This document shows, piece after piece, positions 42,657-51,813 of a stretch of 64,000 nt of DNA. Every line of letters begins with the position of its first letter. Position 1 is the first letter of the stretch. The position numbers and the translations under genes are program-made. Below the pieces are notes generated by a model. That model saw only the letters and a list, made by a program, of their open reading frames with translations, was not told where the DNA came from and made no database searches. Location: positions 1,116,001 to 1,180,000 of the forward strand of contig CBDFIN010000012.1 of NCBI GenBank assembly GCA_965248135.1, written 5' to 3'. Origin of the DNA: SZUA-100 sp965248135. Lineage in GTDB: Bacteria; Pseudomonadota; Alphaproteobacteria; Rhizobiales; Rhizobiaceae.

Positions 42657-43284
42657 GATTGTCACACTTGATGCCATGGGTTGTCAGCGTAGCATTGCCT
42701 TAAAAATACGCGACAAAGGCGCGGATTATGTGCTGGCACTGAAGGGTAATCAGGGCACGGCGATCGCTTGAAAGAAAGTTTGTCCGCTTGGCGCCCGAAT
42801 GGAGGGATTTTTGAAGAAAAATCTCGGGAATTCGGGTCAACCCTGAGCATTGCTCATGTGAGGACGTTGATAAGGGTTGGATCGAGACATGCTCCCAATG
42901 CGAAGACATGGATTGGCTGCGTGAGCGCCATCCGGGCTGGCCTGACCAGCATTGGACGGGTCATATCGACCTGTGAAGTAGATGAAAAAACGACTGTACA
43001 AACCCCGATACTTTATCTCGTCACTGCCTCTCGACGTAAAAAGATTTGCTCACGCCGTGCGGTCCCGTTGGGGCATCGAAAGCCGATTGCGCTTTCTGCT
43101 GGACATGACCTTTCGCGACGACGACAGCCGCGTGCGAAAGGATCAGGCACCGAAGAATTCTGCTGTCATCAAACACATGGTGATGAACCTGCTGAACAAA
43201 GCAAAAGACAAAAAATTGCTCCGTGTCATGCGAAAAAAGGCCGGCTGGAATAATCGTTTCCTGCTTCAGATAATCGGCGTATGA
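42657..43284 (+). pseudogene. ISAs1-family transposase remnant, interrupted by repeat R3
   Basis: VTLDAMGCQRSIALKI and GADYVLALKGNQG at the left and RWGIESRLRFLLDMTFRDDD with RKKAGWNNRFLLQIIGV at the right are characteristic of ISAs1/H-repeat transposases. Between them the frame is lost: repeat R3 occupies 42756-42867, followed by DMDWLRERHPGWPDQHW in another frame. The right-hand 100 residues (42982-43284) remain open but are only a fragment. Confidence 0.8.
42756..42867 (+). repeat. Dispersed repeat R3, copy 2
   Basis: Matches 16030-16142 in inverted orientation over about 110 bases, with a few substitutions and short gaps. It lies within the ISAs1 transposase remnant exactly where that frame is lost, which suggests that it inserted into the gene. 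Confidence 0.7.
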
Positions 43285-43321
43285 TGTTCATGCGATTCCT
43301 CTGGCAGCCAGACAAGCACTC

Positions 43322-43366
43322 TTGAATTTTGTCACGGTTTGCTATAATTGCTCCAGTCGCTATAGG
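43322..43366 (+). promoter_or_regulatory. Promoter and MerR-type operator of the merR-like gene
   Basis: TTGAAT (43322) and TATAAT (43343-43348) form a short-spaced promoter. CTCCAGTCGCTATAGG (43351-43366) resembles operators of Zn/Cd-responsive MerR proteins, in which CTATAG and a CTNCAG-like half-site are paired. Its place just after the -10 box suggests autoregulation. Confidence 0.45.
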
Positions 43367-43380
43367 TTTGTGAGGAAATT

Positions 43381-43794
43381 ATGATTTCAATTGGTGAAAT
43401 GTCGCGGCGCACCGATGTCAAGGTGCCGACCATCCGCTATTATGAACAGATGGGATTGATTGCTGCACCGGAACGTTCCAAGGGCAATCAACGGCGATAT
43501 TCCGGTAACGAGCTGCAGCGGTTGTCGTTTATAAGACATGCACGAGATCTTGGCCTGACCATTGATGCCATTCGCGAATTGCTGGAACTTAGCGAACGAC
43601 CGAACGAACCTTGTGCCTTTGCCGATGAAATTGCCGCACAACACTTGAGTTCAGTACGCGCCAAGATAGGCCAGCTGAAAAAGCTGGAAAAAGAGCTAAA
43701 CCGGATAGTGTCTGGTTGCGATGGTAAAACCGTCGAGGATTGTTATGTCATTCAGGCATTGGCCAATCATGAGCTTTGCGCCGAAGAGCATTAG
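43381..43794 (+). CDS. MerR-family metal-responsive regulator
   Basis: 137 residues. The N-terminal MerR winged helix (ISIGEMSRRTDVKVPTIRYY) is followed by a long dimerisation helix (about 80-115). Cysteines at about 80 (NEPCAF), 120 (SGCDG), 125 (EDCYV) and 134 (HELCAEEH) resemble the ligand set of ZntR/CadR-type proteins. It should bend and activate a promoter on metal binding. No efflux or detoxification gene is adjacent, so it is an orphan here or acts at a distance. The gene starts 12 bases after a GAGG motif. Confidence 0.8.
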   Translation: MISIGEMSRRTDVKVPTIRYYEQMGLIAAPERSKGNQRRYSGNELQRLSFIRHARDLGLTIDAIRELLELSERPNEPCAFADEIAAQHLSSVRAKIGQLKKLEKELNRIVSGCDGKTVEDCYVIQALANHELCAEEH

Positions 43795-43858
43795 GGCCTG
43801 TGGCACAAGCACACTATGAAATCGCATCAAAGATTTTTGGGGAAGCAGGCCAAATCCT

Positions 43859-44812
43859 ATGAGTGTCAACAAAGACCGAGACACATTGTTGCAAGCCACG
43901 CCTGAACTTCAGGTCTGGTGCAATAAATGGCTTGTCCATTTAAAGGACGAGAGGCGTCTGGCGGCAAAGACGGTTGAAGCCTATGCCCGTGATATTCGCC
44001 AGGTTTTTGAATTTTTGGCAGATTACCTCGGCGAATTGCCGCAGCTGGCGCATGTGGCTGATTTGAAACCGGTCGATCTTCGGGGATTTCTTGCCAGCAG
44101 GCGCAAACAGGGGGCTGGTGCCCGCACTATTGGCCGGGGTCTTGCCGGAATACGCTCCTTTATCCGCTATCTGGAAAAACATGGCCTTGCCTCAAGCGCC
44201 GGCATCGCGGCAATGCGCTCACCGCGCCAACCCCGCACGCTGCCAAAACCTGTCTCTGCTGAGCACGCCATCCGCATGACCGATGCGGATGAGCACGGAC
44301 ACCCCGAGCGCTGGATTGCCTGCCGCGATGCCGCCATCATGACGCTTTTGTATGGCTGTGGATTGAGGATTGCTGAGGCTTTGTCTTTGACCATTGATGA
44401 TTTTCCCGAGCCACCGGCCAAGGCCTTGCGTATTGCCGGCAAGGGCGGCAAAACCCGCATTGTGCCGTTATTGGCAGTCGCTCACCATGCGGTTATCGAT
44501 TATATTGGCCTGTGTCCCTATCATCTTGCCGCTGGCCAACCCCTGTTTCGTGGCGCCAGGGGTGGCGTTCTACAGCCGGCGGTTCTGCAACGGGCTGTTC
44601 GGGTGCTACGGGGACAATTCGGACTGGCCGACACCGCCACTCCGCATGCCTTGCGCCATTCCTTCGCTACCCACCTATTGGCCGGTGGCGGTGATTTGCG
44701 CACCATTCAGGAATTGCTGGGTCACGCCAGTCTGTCGACAACTCAAATTTACACCGATGTCGACACCCAACAAATTCTCAAGACCTATCAAAAGGCCCAC
44801 CCAAGGGCATAA
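43859..44812 (+). CDS. xerC: Tyrosine recombinase XerC
   Basis: 317 residues. The N-terminal SAM-like core-binding domain (about 15-105) precedes the catalytic domain with the R-K-H-R-H-Y set: Arg in GCGLRIAEALSL, Lys in GKGGKTRIV, HALRHSFATHLL, GHASLSTTQIY with the nucleophilic Tyr. The neighbouring rsmB gene and a length typical of XerC point to the chromosome-dimer resolution enzyme rather than a phage integrase. XerD cannot be formally excluded. Confidence 0.88.
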   Translation: MSVNKDRDTLLQATPELQVWCNKWLVHLKDERRLAAKTVEAYARDIRQVFEFLADYLGELPQLAHVADLKPVDLRGFLASRRKQGAGARTIGRGLAGIRSFIRYLEKHGLASSAGIAAMRSPRQPRTLPKPVSAEHAIRMTDADEHGHPERWIACRDAAIMTLLYGCGLRIAEALSLTIDDFPEPPAKALRIAGKGGKTRIVPLLAVAHHAVIDYIGLCPYHLAAGQPLFRGARGGVLQPAVLQRAVRVLRGQFGLADTATPHALRHSFATHLLAGGGDLRTIQELLGHASLSTTQIYTDVDTQQILKTYQKAHPRA

Positions 44813-44888
44813 AATTTCTGCCATCATATGAGTAAATTTTTGCTTCCCATGGTATAAGCATCGGCCAACAGCGGGTATAGAATTGAAC

Positions 44889-46250
44889 ATGGCGAAGCCC
44901 ACCAAAAAACGTGCTTTCAAACAGCCACAGGGCAAACAACGCGTTGGCCTTGCGGCCCGCAGGATCGCGGCCAAGCTATTGGGGCAGATACTGGACGAGG
45001 GCAAAAGCCTCGATATGCTGGTGGATAAGACCGGCGGAGATGCTATATTCAACACGTTGATCGCCAAAGACCGGGCGTTAATACGCGCAATCCTGATCGT
45101 AGCCCTGCGCCGCAAGGGACAAATCGATGCCGCTCTTAACCGGGTTATCGATAGAAAAACCCCGAAAAGAGCTACCCACCTGACCCACACGTTGTCGGTC
45201 GCCGCAGCGCAGATATTATTTTTGGACGTTCCCGACAGTGCTGCCGTTAATCTCGCGGTGACGGCGATCACCGAAGATCGGCTGACTAGCCGGTTCGCCA
45301 GCCTTACCAATGCAGTGCTTCGCCGGCTGGCAAGAGAAAAAAACGACATTCTTGAGGCGCAGGACGCGACGCGCCTTAATACACCGGACTGGTTTTTCAA
45401 ACAGATGCGTAAATCCTATGGCAAAGACAGGGCCTATGAGATCGCCGCCATGCATCATGTGGAACCGGCAGTGGATATTACCGTCAAAGACAATCCACAA
45501 TACTGGGCCGACCGGCTTGGTGGTGTGGCACTTTTGAGCTCGACAGTGCGGCTTGAAACAAGAAAGGCGGTGCCGCTGCTTGAAGGATATGATGCAGGTG
45601 AATGGTGGGTGCAGGATGCGGCAGCAAGCCTGCCGACGCAATTACTTGGCGATGTCAGGGGCAAAAAGATTGCCGATCTTTGTGCTGCACCAGGCGGAAA
45701 GACCGCGCAGATGATAAATTTTGGTGCCGATGTTACTTCGCTTGAGGTGTCTCACAGCCGGGCAAAACGCCTTTTTGACAATCTTGCGCGGCTTAAATAC
45801 GATGCTAAAATTATCGAGACCGATATTCTTACCTGGCTGCCGGAAACACAGTTCGATGCTGTGCTTTTGGATGCACCATGCTCCTCGACCGGCACCATCC
45901 GACGCCATCCCGATATCATGTGGACGAAAACACCGGCCGATATCGCGGCACTTGCCGAACTGCAGTTCCAGTTCTGGAACCGGGCCATCGATCTGGTCAA
46001 ACCTGGTGGCGTGGTGGTCTTTGCCAATTGTTCGCTCTTGCGCGCAGAGGGAGAAGACCTTTATGCCAAAATGCTCGCCAGCCGCGATGACATCGAACCC
46101 GTACCTGTCATGCCGAACGAACTTCCCGGGCTTGAGAATGCCATTACCGGACAGGGAACGATGAGAACTCTGCCGATCCACCTGCCTCACGAACAATCCA
46201 GGATGGCTGGAATGGACGGCTTTTTTGCCGCCCGGCTGCGAAGAAAATAA
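44889..46250 (+). CDS. rsmB: 16S rRNA m5C methyltransferase, RsmB family (NusB-Fmu)
   Basis: About 453 residues from the ATG at 44889 (a TTG lies two codons upstream). The N-terminal NusB-like RNA-binding domain (about 20-150) is followed by a Rossmann methyltransferase domain with SAM motif LCAAPGGKTAQM near residue 260. The catalytic cysteine pair lies in DAPCSSTGTIRRHP and FANCSLLRAEGE. It methylates C967 (E. coli numbering) of 16S rRNA. The basic N-terminus (AKPTKKRAFKQPQGKQR) is normal for the group. Confidence 0.9.
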   Translation: MAKPTKKRAFKQPQGKQRVGLAARRIAAKLLGQILDEGKSLDMLVDKTGGDAIFNTLIAKDRALIRAILIVALRRKGQIDAALNRVIDRKTPKRATHLTHTLSVAAAQILFLDVPDSAAVNLAVTAITEDRLTSRFASLTNAVLRRLAREKNDILEAQDATRLNTPDWFFKQMRKSYGKDRAYEIAAMHHVEPAVDITVKDNPQYWADRLGGVALLSSTVRLETRKAVPLLEGYDAGEWWVQDAAASLPTQLLGDVRGKKIADLCAAPGGKTAQMINFGADVTSLEVSHSRAKRLFDNLARLKYDAKIIETDILTWLPETQFDAVLLDAPCSSTGTIRRHPDIMWTKTPADIAALAELQFQFWNRAIDLVKPGGVVVFANCSLLRAEGEDLYAKMLASRDDIEPVPVMPNELPGLENAITGQGTMRTLPIHLPHEQSRMAGMDGFFAARLRRK

Positions 46251-46284
46251 AACCAACCATCAATGACATATTGCCCTCGATTGC

Positions 46285-46317
46285 AACAAAAAAGGGCGCT
46301 CAATTCAAGCGCCCTTT
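46285..46317 (-). terminator. Rho-independent terminator after the BI-1 family gene
   Basis: AAAGGGCGCT and AGCGCCCTTT form a 10-bp stem around a 7-base loop. On the minus strand the stem is followed by TTTTTTGTTG, so it terminates transcription of the BI-1 family gene. On the plus strand, after rsmB, there is no T run. Confidence 0.85.
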
Positions 46318-46337
46318 CGCATTCAATGACCGCAGTT

Positions 46338-47075
46338 CTATTCGCGGCTACCCATGAAGCTGAGCAGAAACATGAACAGGTTGATGAAGTCGAGATAAAG
46401 GCTCAATGCGCCCATAATGGTCGCCCGCGCCATCAGTTCCCCACTGTGGGAAACCTGATCATACATGTTCTTGAGGCGCTGGGTATCCCAGGCAACAAGC
46501 CCGGCAAATACCAGGACACCAATCACATTGATGGCAAATGCCAACGCGCTCGATTGCATGAAAATATTAACCACCATGGCGATGATAATGCCGACGAGGC
46601 CCATCATCAGGAATGATCCCATCGCAGATAAGCTGCGCTTGGTGGTGTAGCCATAGAGGCTGAGCGATGCAAACGCAGCAGCAGTGACAAAGAATGTCTG
46701 CGCGATGCTGCCACCGGTATAGACCAGGAAGATCGACGACAGCGAAACACCCATCACCGCTGCGAAGGCCCAAAAGATCAGTTGCGCCGTGCCGGTCGAC
46801 AATTTGTTGATGCCGAATGAAAGCACCAGAATAAAGGCCAGCGGTGACAACATGATGACATATTTCAGGGCGCTGCCATAAATCGCCTGGGCGAAGGCAG
46901 GATTGTTCATCGCCATATTGGCGGTCAACATGGCGGTTACGCCGGTGACACCGACAGCCAGCGCCATGTAATTGTAAATCCGTAGCATATAGGAGCGCAA
47001 GCCCTCGTCGATCTCGGCTTGAGACCGGCCGCGTGCTACACTTTGCTGCGCGTTAAAGTTACGATAGTCAGCCAT
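46338..47075 (-). CDS. Bax inhibitor-1/YccA-YbhL family membrane protein
   Basis: About 245 residues from the ATG at 47075 (GAGGG upstream); a longer in-frame extension lacks a ribosome-binding site. Seven hydrophobic segments follow a short polar N-terminus, with GLVAWDTQRLKNMYDQ near the C-terminus typical of BI-1 proteins. Family members are calcium- or stress-related inner-membrane proteins, some of which associate with FtsH. Its role here is not clear from context. Confidence 0.88.
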   Translation of the reverse strand: MADYRNFNAQQSVARGRSQAEIDEGLRSYMLRIYNYMALAVGVTGVTAMLTANMAMNNPAFAQAIYGSALKYVIMLSPLAFILVLSFGINKLSTGTAQLIFWAFAAVMGVSLSSIFLVYTGGSIAQTFFVTAAAFASLSLYGYTTKRSLSAMGSFLMMGLVGIIIAMVVNIFMQSSALAFAINVIGVLVFAGLVAWDTQRLKNMYDQVSHSGELMARATIMGALSLYLDFINLFMFLLSFMGSRE

Positions 47076-47243
47076 AAAACCCTCTCGTTTTACATAATAG
47101 CGGTTCCGCATCAAGAACATGCAGAACTGTTGTTGTTCTGCCCTAATATGAGGACAAATTGCTGCGGTAACAAGTCCCAATCCGGTGAATCGAACCTATC
47201 TTTTCCGTAATACTACCACAAGATTAACAGAAATTGACCAAAA

Positions 47244-49823
47244 TCAGAGGTTTCTAAGCACCGGAGCAGCCTTTTGACCCAAAACCCGCCAGGTACCAAT
47301 CAGACCGAAACCAACAGTAAACACCAGCGCGATCACCACCGTTGCGATCGCCACCCAGTAAATGAACGCCGCCTGAAACCCCATGATCTGCGAGATTACA
47401 AACCAGCTTGCCAGCCCGCCGGCCAAAAGCGCGAATATTGCGGTAACTAGCCCGAGAATAAGATATTCAAGACTAAATGCGGTAATAAGCATGCGTCGGG
47501 TGGCTCCAAGTGTTTTCAACACGACCGAATCGTGCACCCTGGCGGTATTGCCCGCCGCCAATGCGCCACCCAGCACCAGAATTGACGCAATCAGCGCCAA
47601 CGCTGCAGCCGCGCGAATGGCGCTTGCCAGCTGGCCGATCAGATTATTGACCGTATCCAGCGCGTCACGCACCCGGACCGTGGTGACGGTTGGAAAGCGG
47701 TTGGTCACCATACGCAGGATTTCAGCATCGCGGCCCGTTGAGCCGCCCTCGTCGTTGAGCCTCAATGTCGCAAGATGCGCATGCGGCGCACCGGCAAAGG
47801 TGTTGGGTGAGAAAACCATTACGAAGTTGATGGCCAAGGATTCCCATTCCACATGGCGCAGATTGGCGATACGGGCGGTAATGTTGCGACCAAGCACGTT
47901 GACTTCGACCTTGTCACCAACCTCAAGATAAAGCTCTGCCGCTTCTTCGGCGGAAAACGAAACCAGCGGTTCGCCGGTATAATCGGCCGGCCACCATGCG
48001 CCGCTCGATATCGAAGAATTCGCCGGAAGATTGGCGGAATAGGTGATACCACGATCACCGCGCAAGACCCAGCGCCCCTCCTCGCGCACCGACACCTTTG
48101 CCGCATCGACATCGTTCAATTTGACGATGCGGCCACGCAACATCGGCACGGTCTGCAATGTGGCCTTGGCTTCGGCCCCTTGCATGAAGGTGGTAAAATC
48201 GTTCAGCTGGTTGTTTTGAATATCAACGAAAAAGAAATCGGGCGCCTGTTTGGGAATATTGCCCGAAATCTGTTGTCGCAGATTGCCATCTATCAACGCT
48301 AGCGCCACCAAAAGCGCAAGACCAAGACCAAGCGACAGCACCACGGATGGGGTCAGGGCACCGGGCCGATGAATGTTGCCGAGCGCCAAACGCAGGCCGG
48401 GCCATTTGACCTGCGGTGCCCGGCGGGCCAACCACTGGATGAGGATAGCGACCCCTCGCAGCAAGACAAAGGCGAAAAGGATCGCACCGGTGAAAACCAT
48501 TGCTATCCGGCGCGATTCGGCAAGATATATCGCCAGCCCCGCCAACAACGCGACCAGCACAAGGGTGATTGCGACATACTGCCACCGGGGCCAGGCCCGC
48601 GAATTACGCGCATCTTCCTGAAACAGCGCCGTCGCCGGAACATCCCTTGCCTGGGCCAGCGGCCAGACAGCAAAAGCCAGCGCCGTCAACAGTCCGTAGA
48701 CGGCGCCAAGCACCAGCGCCTGGGGATAGAAGGCTATGGCCTCACCCACCGGGATAATGCCTGTCAGGGCCGATTTTGCCACAAACGGCATGGCCGCGCC
48801 AATTGTCAAGCCAAAGACAATGCCCATGGCCGCCAAAACCACGATTTGCAACAGATACACCGCGAAAACAAATCCGGCCGGCGCACCAAGAGATTTAAAC
48901 GAGGCAATGACATGCCGCTTGCCCTCAAGATAGGCCCGCACCGCATTGGCAACCCCGACCCCACCGACAATCAGTGCCGTGAGGCCAACCAAGGTCAGAA
49001 ATTGAGAAAACCGCTCGATATTGCGCGACAGTGCCGGTGCTGCATTGTTGCGCGAGCGGATGCGCCAGCCTGTTTCTGGAAACTGATCACGGGCCTTTTC
49101 GATCACCCGGCCCATATTGGTATCCGACGGGTCATTGAGCAGCAGCCGATAATGCCAGTTGACGAGACTGCCCGGTTGCACCAGCCCGCTTCGCTTTAGC
49201 GCCGCCTGCGACAGGATCAGTTTTGGGCCGAAACCGACACCATCGCCAACCCGGTCCGGTTCCTGTTCAATGGTACCGACAATTTGGACCTGGCGCGAAC
49301 CCAGTTTTATCTGGTCGCCAATCGACAAAGCCAGCCGGTCGAGCAAAAGCGGATCGACCAGGGCCACATCGTCGCCAGCCGCAACCGTATTGGCCGCCGA
49401 TGCCGGTCCGGTCAGCAGTTTGCCGTGCAGCGGGTAATTGTCGTCTATCGCCTTGACTTCAACCAAAACCTGATCTGAGCCGTCAACCAGACGGGCCATC
49501 GCCCGCAATTTGCCAATTTTGGAAATCAGGCCATTGTCGCGCAAAAAACTCATTTCCGCGTCTGAAATATCCCGCTGGATCAGCGAGAATGCCACATCGC
49601 CGCCCAAAATTGCCTTGCCTTCGGCCGCAATACCGCTGGTGATTGAGCGGGCAACCGAATTAACCCCGGAAATAGCCCCGACACCAAGCGCGATACAGGC
49701 CATAAAAATGTAAAATCCGCCAAGGCCGCCGCGCAGTTCGCGCAATGCGAAACGTAGGGCAAGACGAAAACCCGCGCGATTGTTGACCGGCGAACTGGCG
49801 CCAACAGTGACGGCCATACTCAT
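47244..49823 (-). CDS. ybbP: ABC transporter permease, FtsX-like (YbbP type)
   Basis: About 859 residues from the ATG at 49823, which overlaps the ATPase stop by three bases. An N-terminal membrane helix, a large periplasmic domain (about 60-260), then three helices, a second pair of FtsX modules and a further periplasmic domain give the duplicated layout of YbbP (ten helices). The start region LALRFALRELRGG is typical. With YbbA and the adjacent TesA lipase it forms a unit conserved in many proteobacteria, thought to move lipid or extracytoplasmic compounds. The substrate is unknown. Confidence 0.88.
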   Translation of the reverse strand: MSMAVTVGASSPVNNRAGFRLALRFALRELRGGLGGFYIFMACIALGVGAISGVNSVARSITSGIAAEGKAILGGDVAFSLIQRDISDAEMSFLRDNGLISKIGKLRAMARLVDGSDQVLVEVKAIDDNYPLHGKLLTGPASAANTVAAGDDVALVDPLLLDRLALSIGDQIKLGSRQVQIVGTIEQEPDRVGDGVGFGPKLILSQAALKRSGLVQPGSLVNWHYRLLLNDPSDTNMGRVIEKARDQFPETGWRIRSRNNAAPALSRNIERFSQFLTLVGLTALIVGGVGVANAVRAYLEGKRHVIASFKSLGAPAGFVFAVYLLQIVVLAAMGIVFGLTIGAAMPFVAKSALTGIIPVGEAIAFYPQALVLGAVYGLLTALAFAVWPLAQARDVPATALFQEDARNSRAWPRWQYVAITLVLVALLAGLAIYLAESRRIAMVFTGAILFAFVLLRGVAILIQWLARRAPQVKWPGLRLALGNIHRPGALTPSVVLSLGLGLALLVALALIDGNLRQQISGNIPKQAPDFFFVDIQNNQLNDFTTFMQGAEAKATLQTVPMLRGRIVKLNDVDAAKVSVREEGRWVLRGDRGITYSANLPANSSISSGAWWPADYTGEPLVSFSAEEAAELYLEVGDKVEVNVLGRNITARIANLRHVEWESLAINFVMVFSPNTFAGAPHAHLATLRLNDEGGSTGRDAEILRMVTNRFPTVTTVRVRDALDTVNNLIGQLASAIRAAAALALIASILVLGGALAAGNTARVHDSVVLKTLGATRRMLITAFSLEYLILGLVTAIFALLAGGLASWFVISQIMGFQAAFIYWVAIATVVIALVFTVGFGLIGTWRVLGQKAAPVLRNL

Positions 49824-50539
49824 GCGGACGCCTTGTCCAGCGCTGGCGTTATCGGCTGGTCTTCTTCTTCCAGCTCTCCAGAGCGCACCCGCACCACCCG
49901 GCTGCACCGCGACGCCAGCGTATTATCGTGGGTAACAAGCACCAGGGTCATGCCGCGTTCCTGGCGTTGCCTGAACAAAAGATCGGCAATTTGCACGCCG
50001 GTTTCTTCATCAAGATTGCCGGTCGGCTCATCCGCAATGAGAATCTTCGGTTCCGGCGCCAGCGCCCGTGCCATGGCGGTGCGTTGTTGCTCGCCGCCCG
50101 ACATTTGCGCCGGATAATGGTTCAGCCTTTCACCAAGACCTACCGCATCGAGTTCAAATCGAGCCCGGTCGAAAGCATCGCTGCGGCCGGCAAGTTCCAG
50201 CGGCACGGCAACGTTTTCCAGCGCTGTCATGTTGGGGATGAGGTGGAAGGATTGAAAGACGATGCCGATATTGCGGCCGCGAAATGCTGCCAGCTCGTCT
50301 TCGTTGAGTTTTGAAAAATTCTCGCCCGCCAGGTGAATTTCACCTGAATCAATGCGCTCCAGCCCGGCCATCACCATCAGCAAGGTCGACTTTCCAGAGC
50401 CCGAAGGACCAACGACGCCAACCGACTGGCCGCTTTCGATCGCCAGGCTTATGCCTTTTAGAACATGTACCCTTGAGGCGCCACTGCCAAGTGTCAGGTG
50501 GACATTTTCAAGTTCAATTACCGGCGTGTTGACTTGCAT
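49820..50539 (-). CDS. ybbA: ABC transporter ATP-binding protein, YbbA type
   Basis: About 239 residues from the ATG at 50539; an ATG at 50581 is an alternative but adds residues without family similarity. Walker A GPSGSGKS, Q-loop VFQSFHLIP, signature MSGGEQQR, Walker B ILIADEPTGNLD and H-loop VTHD are all present. The spacing is that of LolD/MacB-type ATPases. It is the partner of the FtsX-like permease with which it overlaps. It diverges from tesA, so a shared 56-base promoter region is likely. Confidence 0.92.
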   Translation of the reverse strand: MQVNTPVIELENVHLTLGSGASRVHVLKGISLAIESGQSVGVVGPSGSGKSTLLMVMAGLERIDSGEIHLAGENFSKLNEDELAAFRGRNIGIVFQSFHLIPNMTALENVAVPLELAGRSDAFDRARFELDAVGLGERLNHYPAQMSGGEQQRTAMARALAPEPKILIADEPTGNLDEETGVQIADLLFRQRQERGMTLVLVTHDNTLASRCSRVVRVRSGELEEEDQPITPALDKASA

Positions 50540-50595
50540 ATTTGTCAATCTGTGTTCATTTGGGAAAACAATTACTATCATATGGTCACAGAATC

Positions 50596-51264
50596 ATGAG
50601 TTTCAATTCGATCCATCACAATTTGTTGAAAGCCTCCGTGCGCGGCATGTTGGCCCTGCTGGTTGCGGCTCTTCTGGTCATCAGCCCGGGAAATGCCAGG
50701 ACGCTGCAGATCGTCGTCTTTGGCGACAGTCTTTCCGCCGGTTATCAACTGCCGGCGGGAGCAGGTTTTCCCGAACAATTACAACAGGCGCTAAAGGTGC
50801 AAGAAATCGACGTCATCATCATCGCTGCGGCGGTTTCCGGTGATACCACGTCTGGCGGTCTTGCCCGGTTGGACTGGTCGGTTCCCGATGGAATTGATGG
50901 TGTTATTTTGGAACTTGGCGCCAATGATGCCCTGCGCGGCCTGCCAGTTGAATTGGCGCAAGAAAATCTCGATGCTATGATTAGCCGCTTGCGCCAGCGC
51001 GAAATCGGCGTGCTTTTGGCCGGCATGCGCGCACCGCCCAATATGGGAGAGGATTATCAACAGGCGTTTGACGCCATCTATCCGGCCCTGGCCAAAAAGC
51101 ATAACGTGCCCCTGTATCCGTTTTTTCTCGACGGTGTGGCTGCCAATCCGGCGCTCAATCTAGACGATGGCATCCATCCCAATAGCGCCGGCGTTAAGCT
51201 GATGGTCGAGCGCTTTTTGCCCTTTGCATTGCGATTTATAAAGAACCTGAACAGGGCAGGTTGA
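50596..51264 (+). CDS. tesA: GDSL-family arylesterase/acyl-CoA thioesterase TesA
   Basis: About 222 residues from the ATG at 50596. A signal peptide (LLKASVRGMLALLVAALLVI, cleaved near NAR) is followed by SGNH blocks: block I VFGDSLSAGYQLP with catalytic Ser, block II with Gly in SGDTTSGG, block III ELGANDALRG, and block V DGIHPNSAG with catalytic Asp and His. It is a periplasmic lysophospholipase/thioesterase. The ybbA-ybbP genes run divergently from it, as in E. coli. Confidence 0.92.
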   Translation: MSFNSIHHNLLKASVRGMLALLVAALLVISPGNARTLQIVVFGDSLSAGYQLPAGAGFPEQLQQALKVQEIDVIIIAAAVSGDTTSGGLARLDWSVPDGIDGVILELGANDALRGLPVELAQENLDAMISRLRQREIGVLLAGMRAPPNMGEDYQQAFDAIYPALAKKHNVPLYPFFLDGVAANPALNLDDGIHPNSAGVKLMVERFLPFALRFIKNLNRAG

Positions 51265-51267
51265 AGC

Positions 51268-51813
51268 GTGCCACGGCTTTTTACCGGCATAGTATTGCCC
51301 GCAGAACAACGCGAACGGCTTTCCATATTGTGTAGCGGTCTTGCCGGTGCGCGCTGGATCGAACCTTCTGATTTCCATATCACGCTCCGATTTATCGGTG
51401 ATGTGGACAATTTACAGGCCAGCGAGATCGCCGGGGCGTTAACAAAGATCAGTCATTCTCCATTGATCTTGCATTTTGATGGCCTCGATGTTTTTGGTGG
51501 TAAGAAGCCCCGTTCGCTGTTTGCCAGGGTGAGAGGCGATATGAGGCTGGTCGCATTGCAACAAAAACACGAGCGGCTGATGCAAGATCTGGGTCTGGAG
51601 GCTGAGGGACGTAAATTCACACCCCATGTGACCCTTGCCCGCTTCAAACGACAAGGCGTCGCTGGCCTGGCAGCCTATCTGGCAGCCAATGGCGGTATCG
51701 CCCTTACGCCCTTTCCGGTTGAGGAATTTGCGCTTTTTTCAGCCCGTCAGTCAATCGGCGGTGGCCCCTATGTGATCGAACGGCTCTATCAGCTCAGGAA
51801 TTCAGCTTCTTGA
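51268..51813 (+). CDS. thpR: RNA 2',3'-cyclic phosphodiesterase ThpR (2H family)
   Basis: 181 residues with a GTG start three bases after the tesA stop. Two HxTx motifs of the 2H phosphoesterase fold are present: FHITLRFIG near residue 38 and HVTLARFK near residue 130. It hydrolyses or ligates 2',5'-linked or cyclic phosphate RNA ends. Its last 20 bases overlap the convergent phosphatase gene. Confidence 0.9.
   Translation: MPRLFTGIVLPAEQRERLSILCSGLAGARWIEPSDFHITLRFIGDVDNLQASEIAGALTKISHSPLILHFDGLDVFGGKKPRSLFARVRGDMRLVALQQKHERLMQDLGLEAEGRKFTPHVTLARFKRQGVAGLAAYLAANGGIALTPFPVEEFALFSARQSIGGGPYVIERLYQLRNSAS

Noticed and set aside
49159..49478. Several plus-strand frames inside ybbP
   Set aside because: They are shadows of the GC-rich third codon positions of ybbP, and their composition is Arg/Pro/Ser-rich without motifs.
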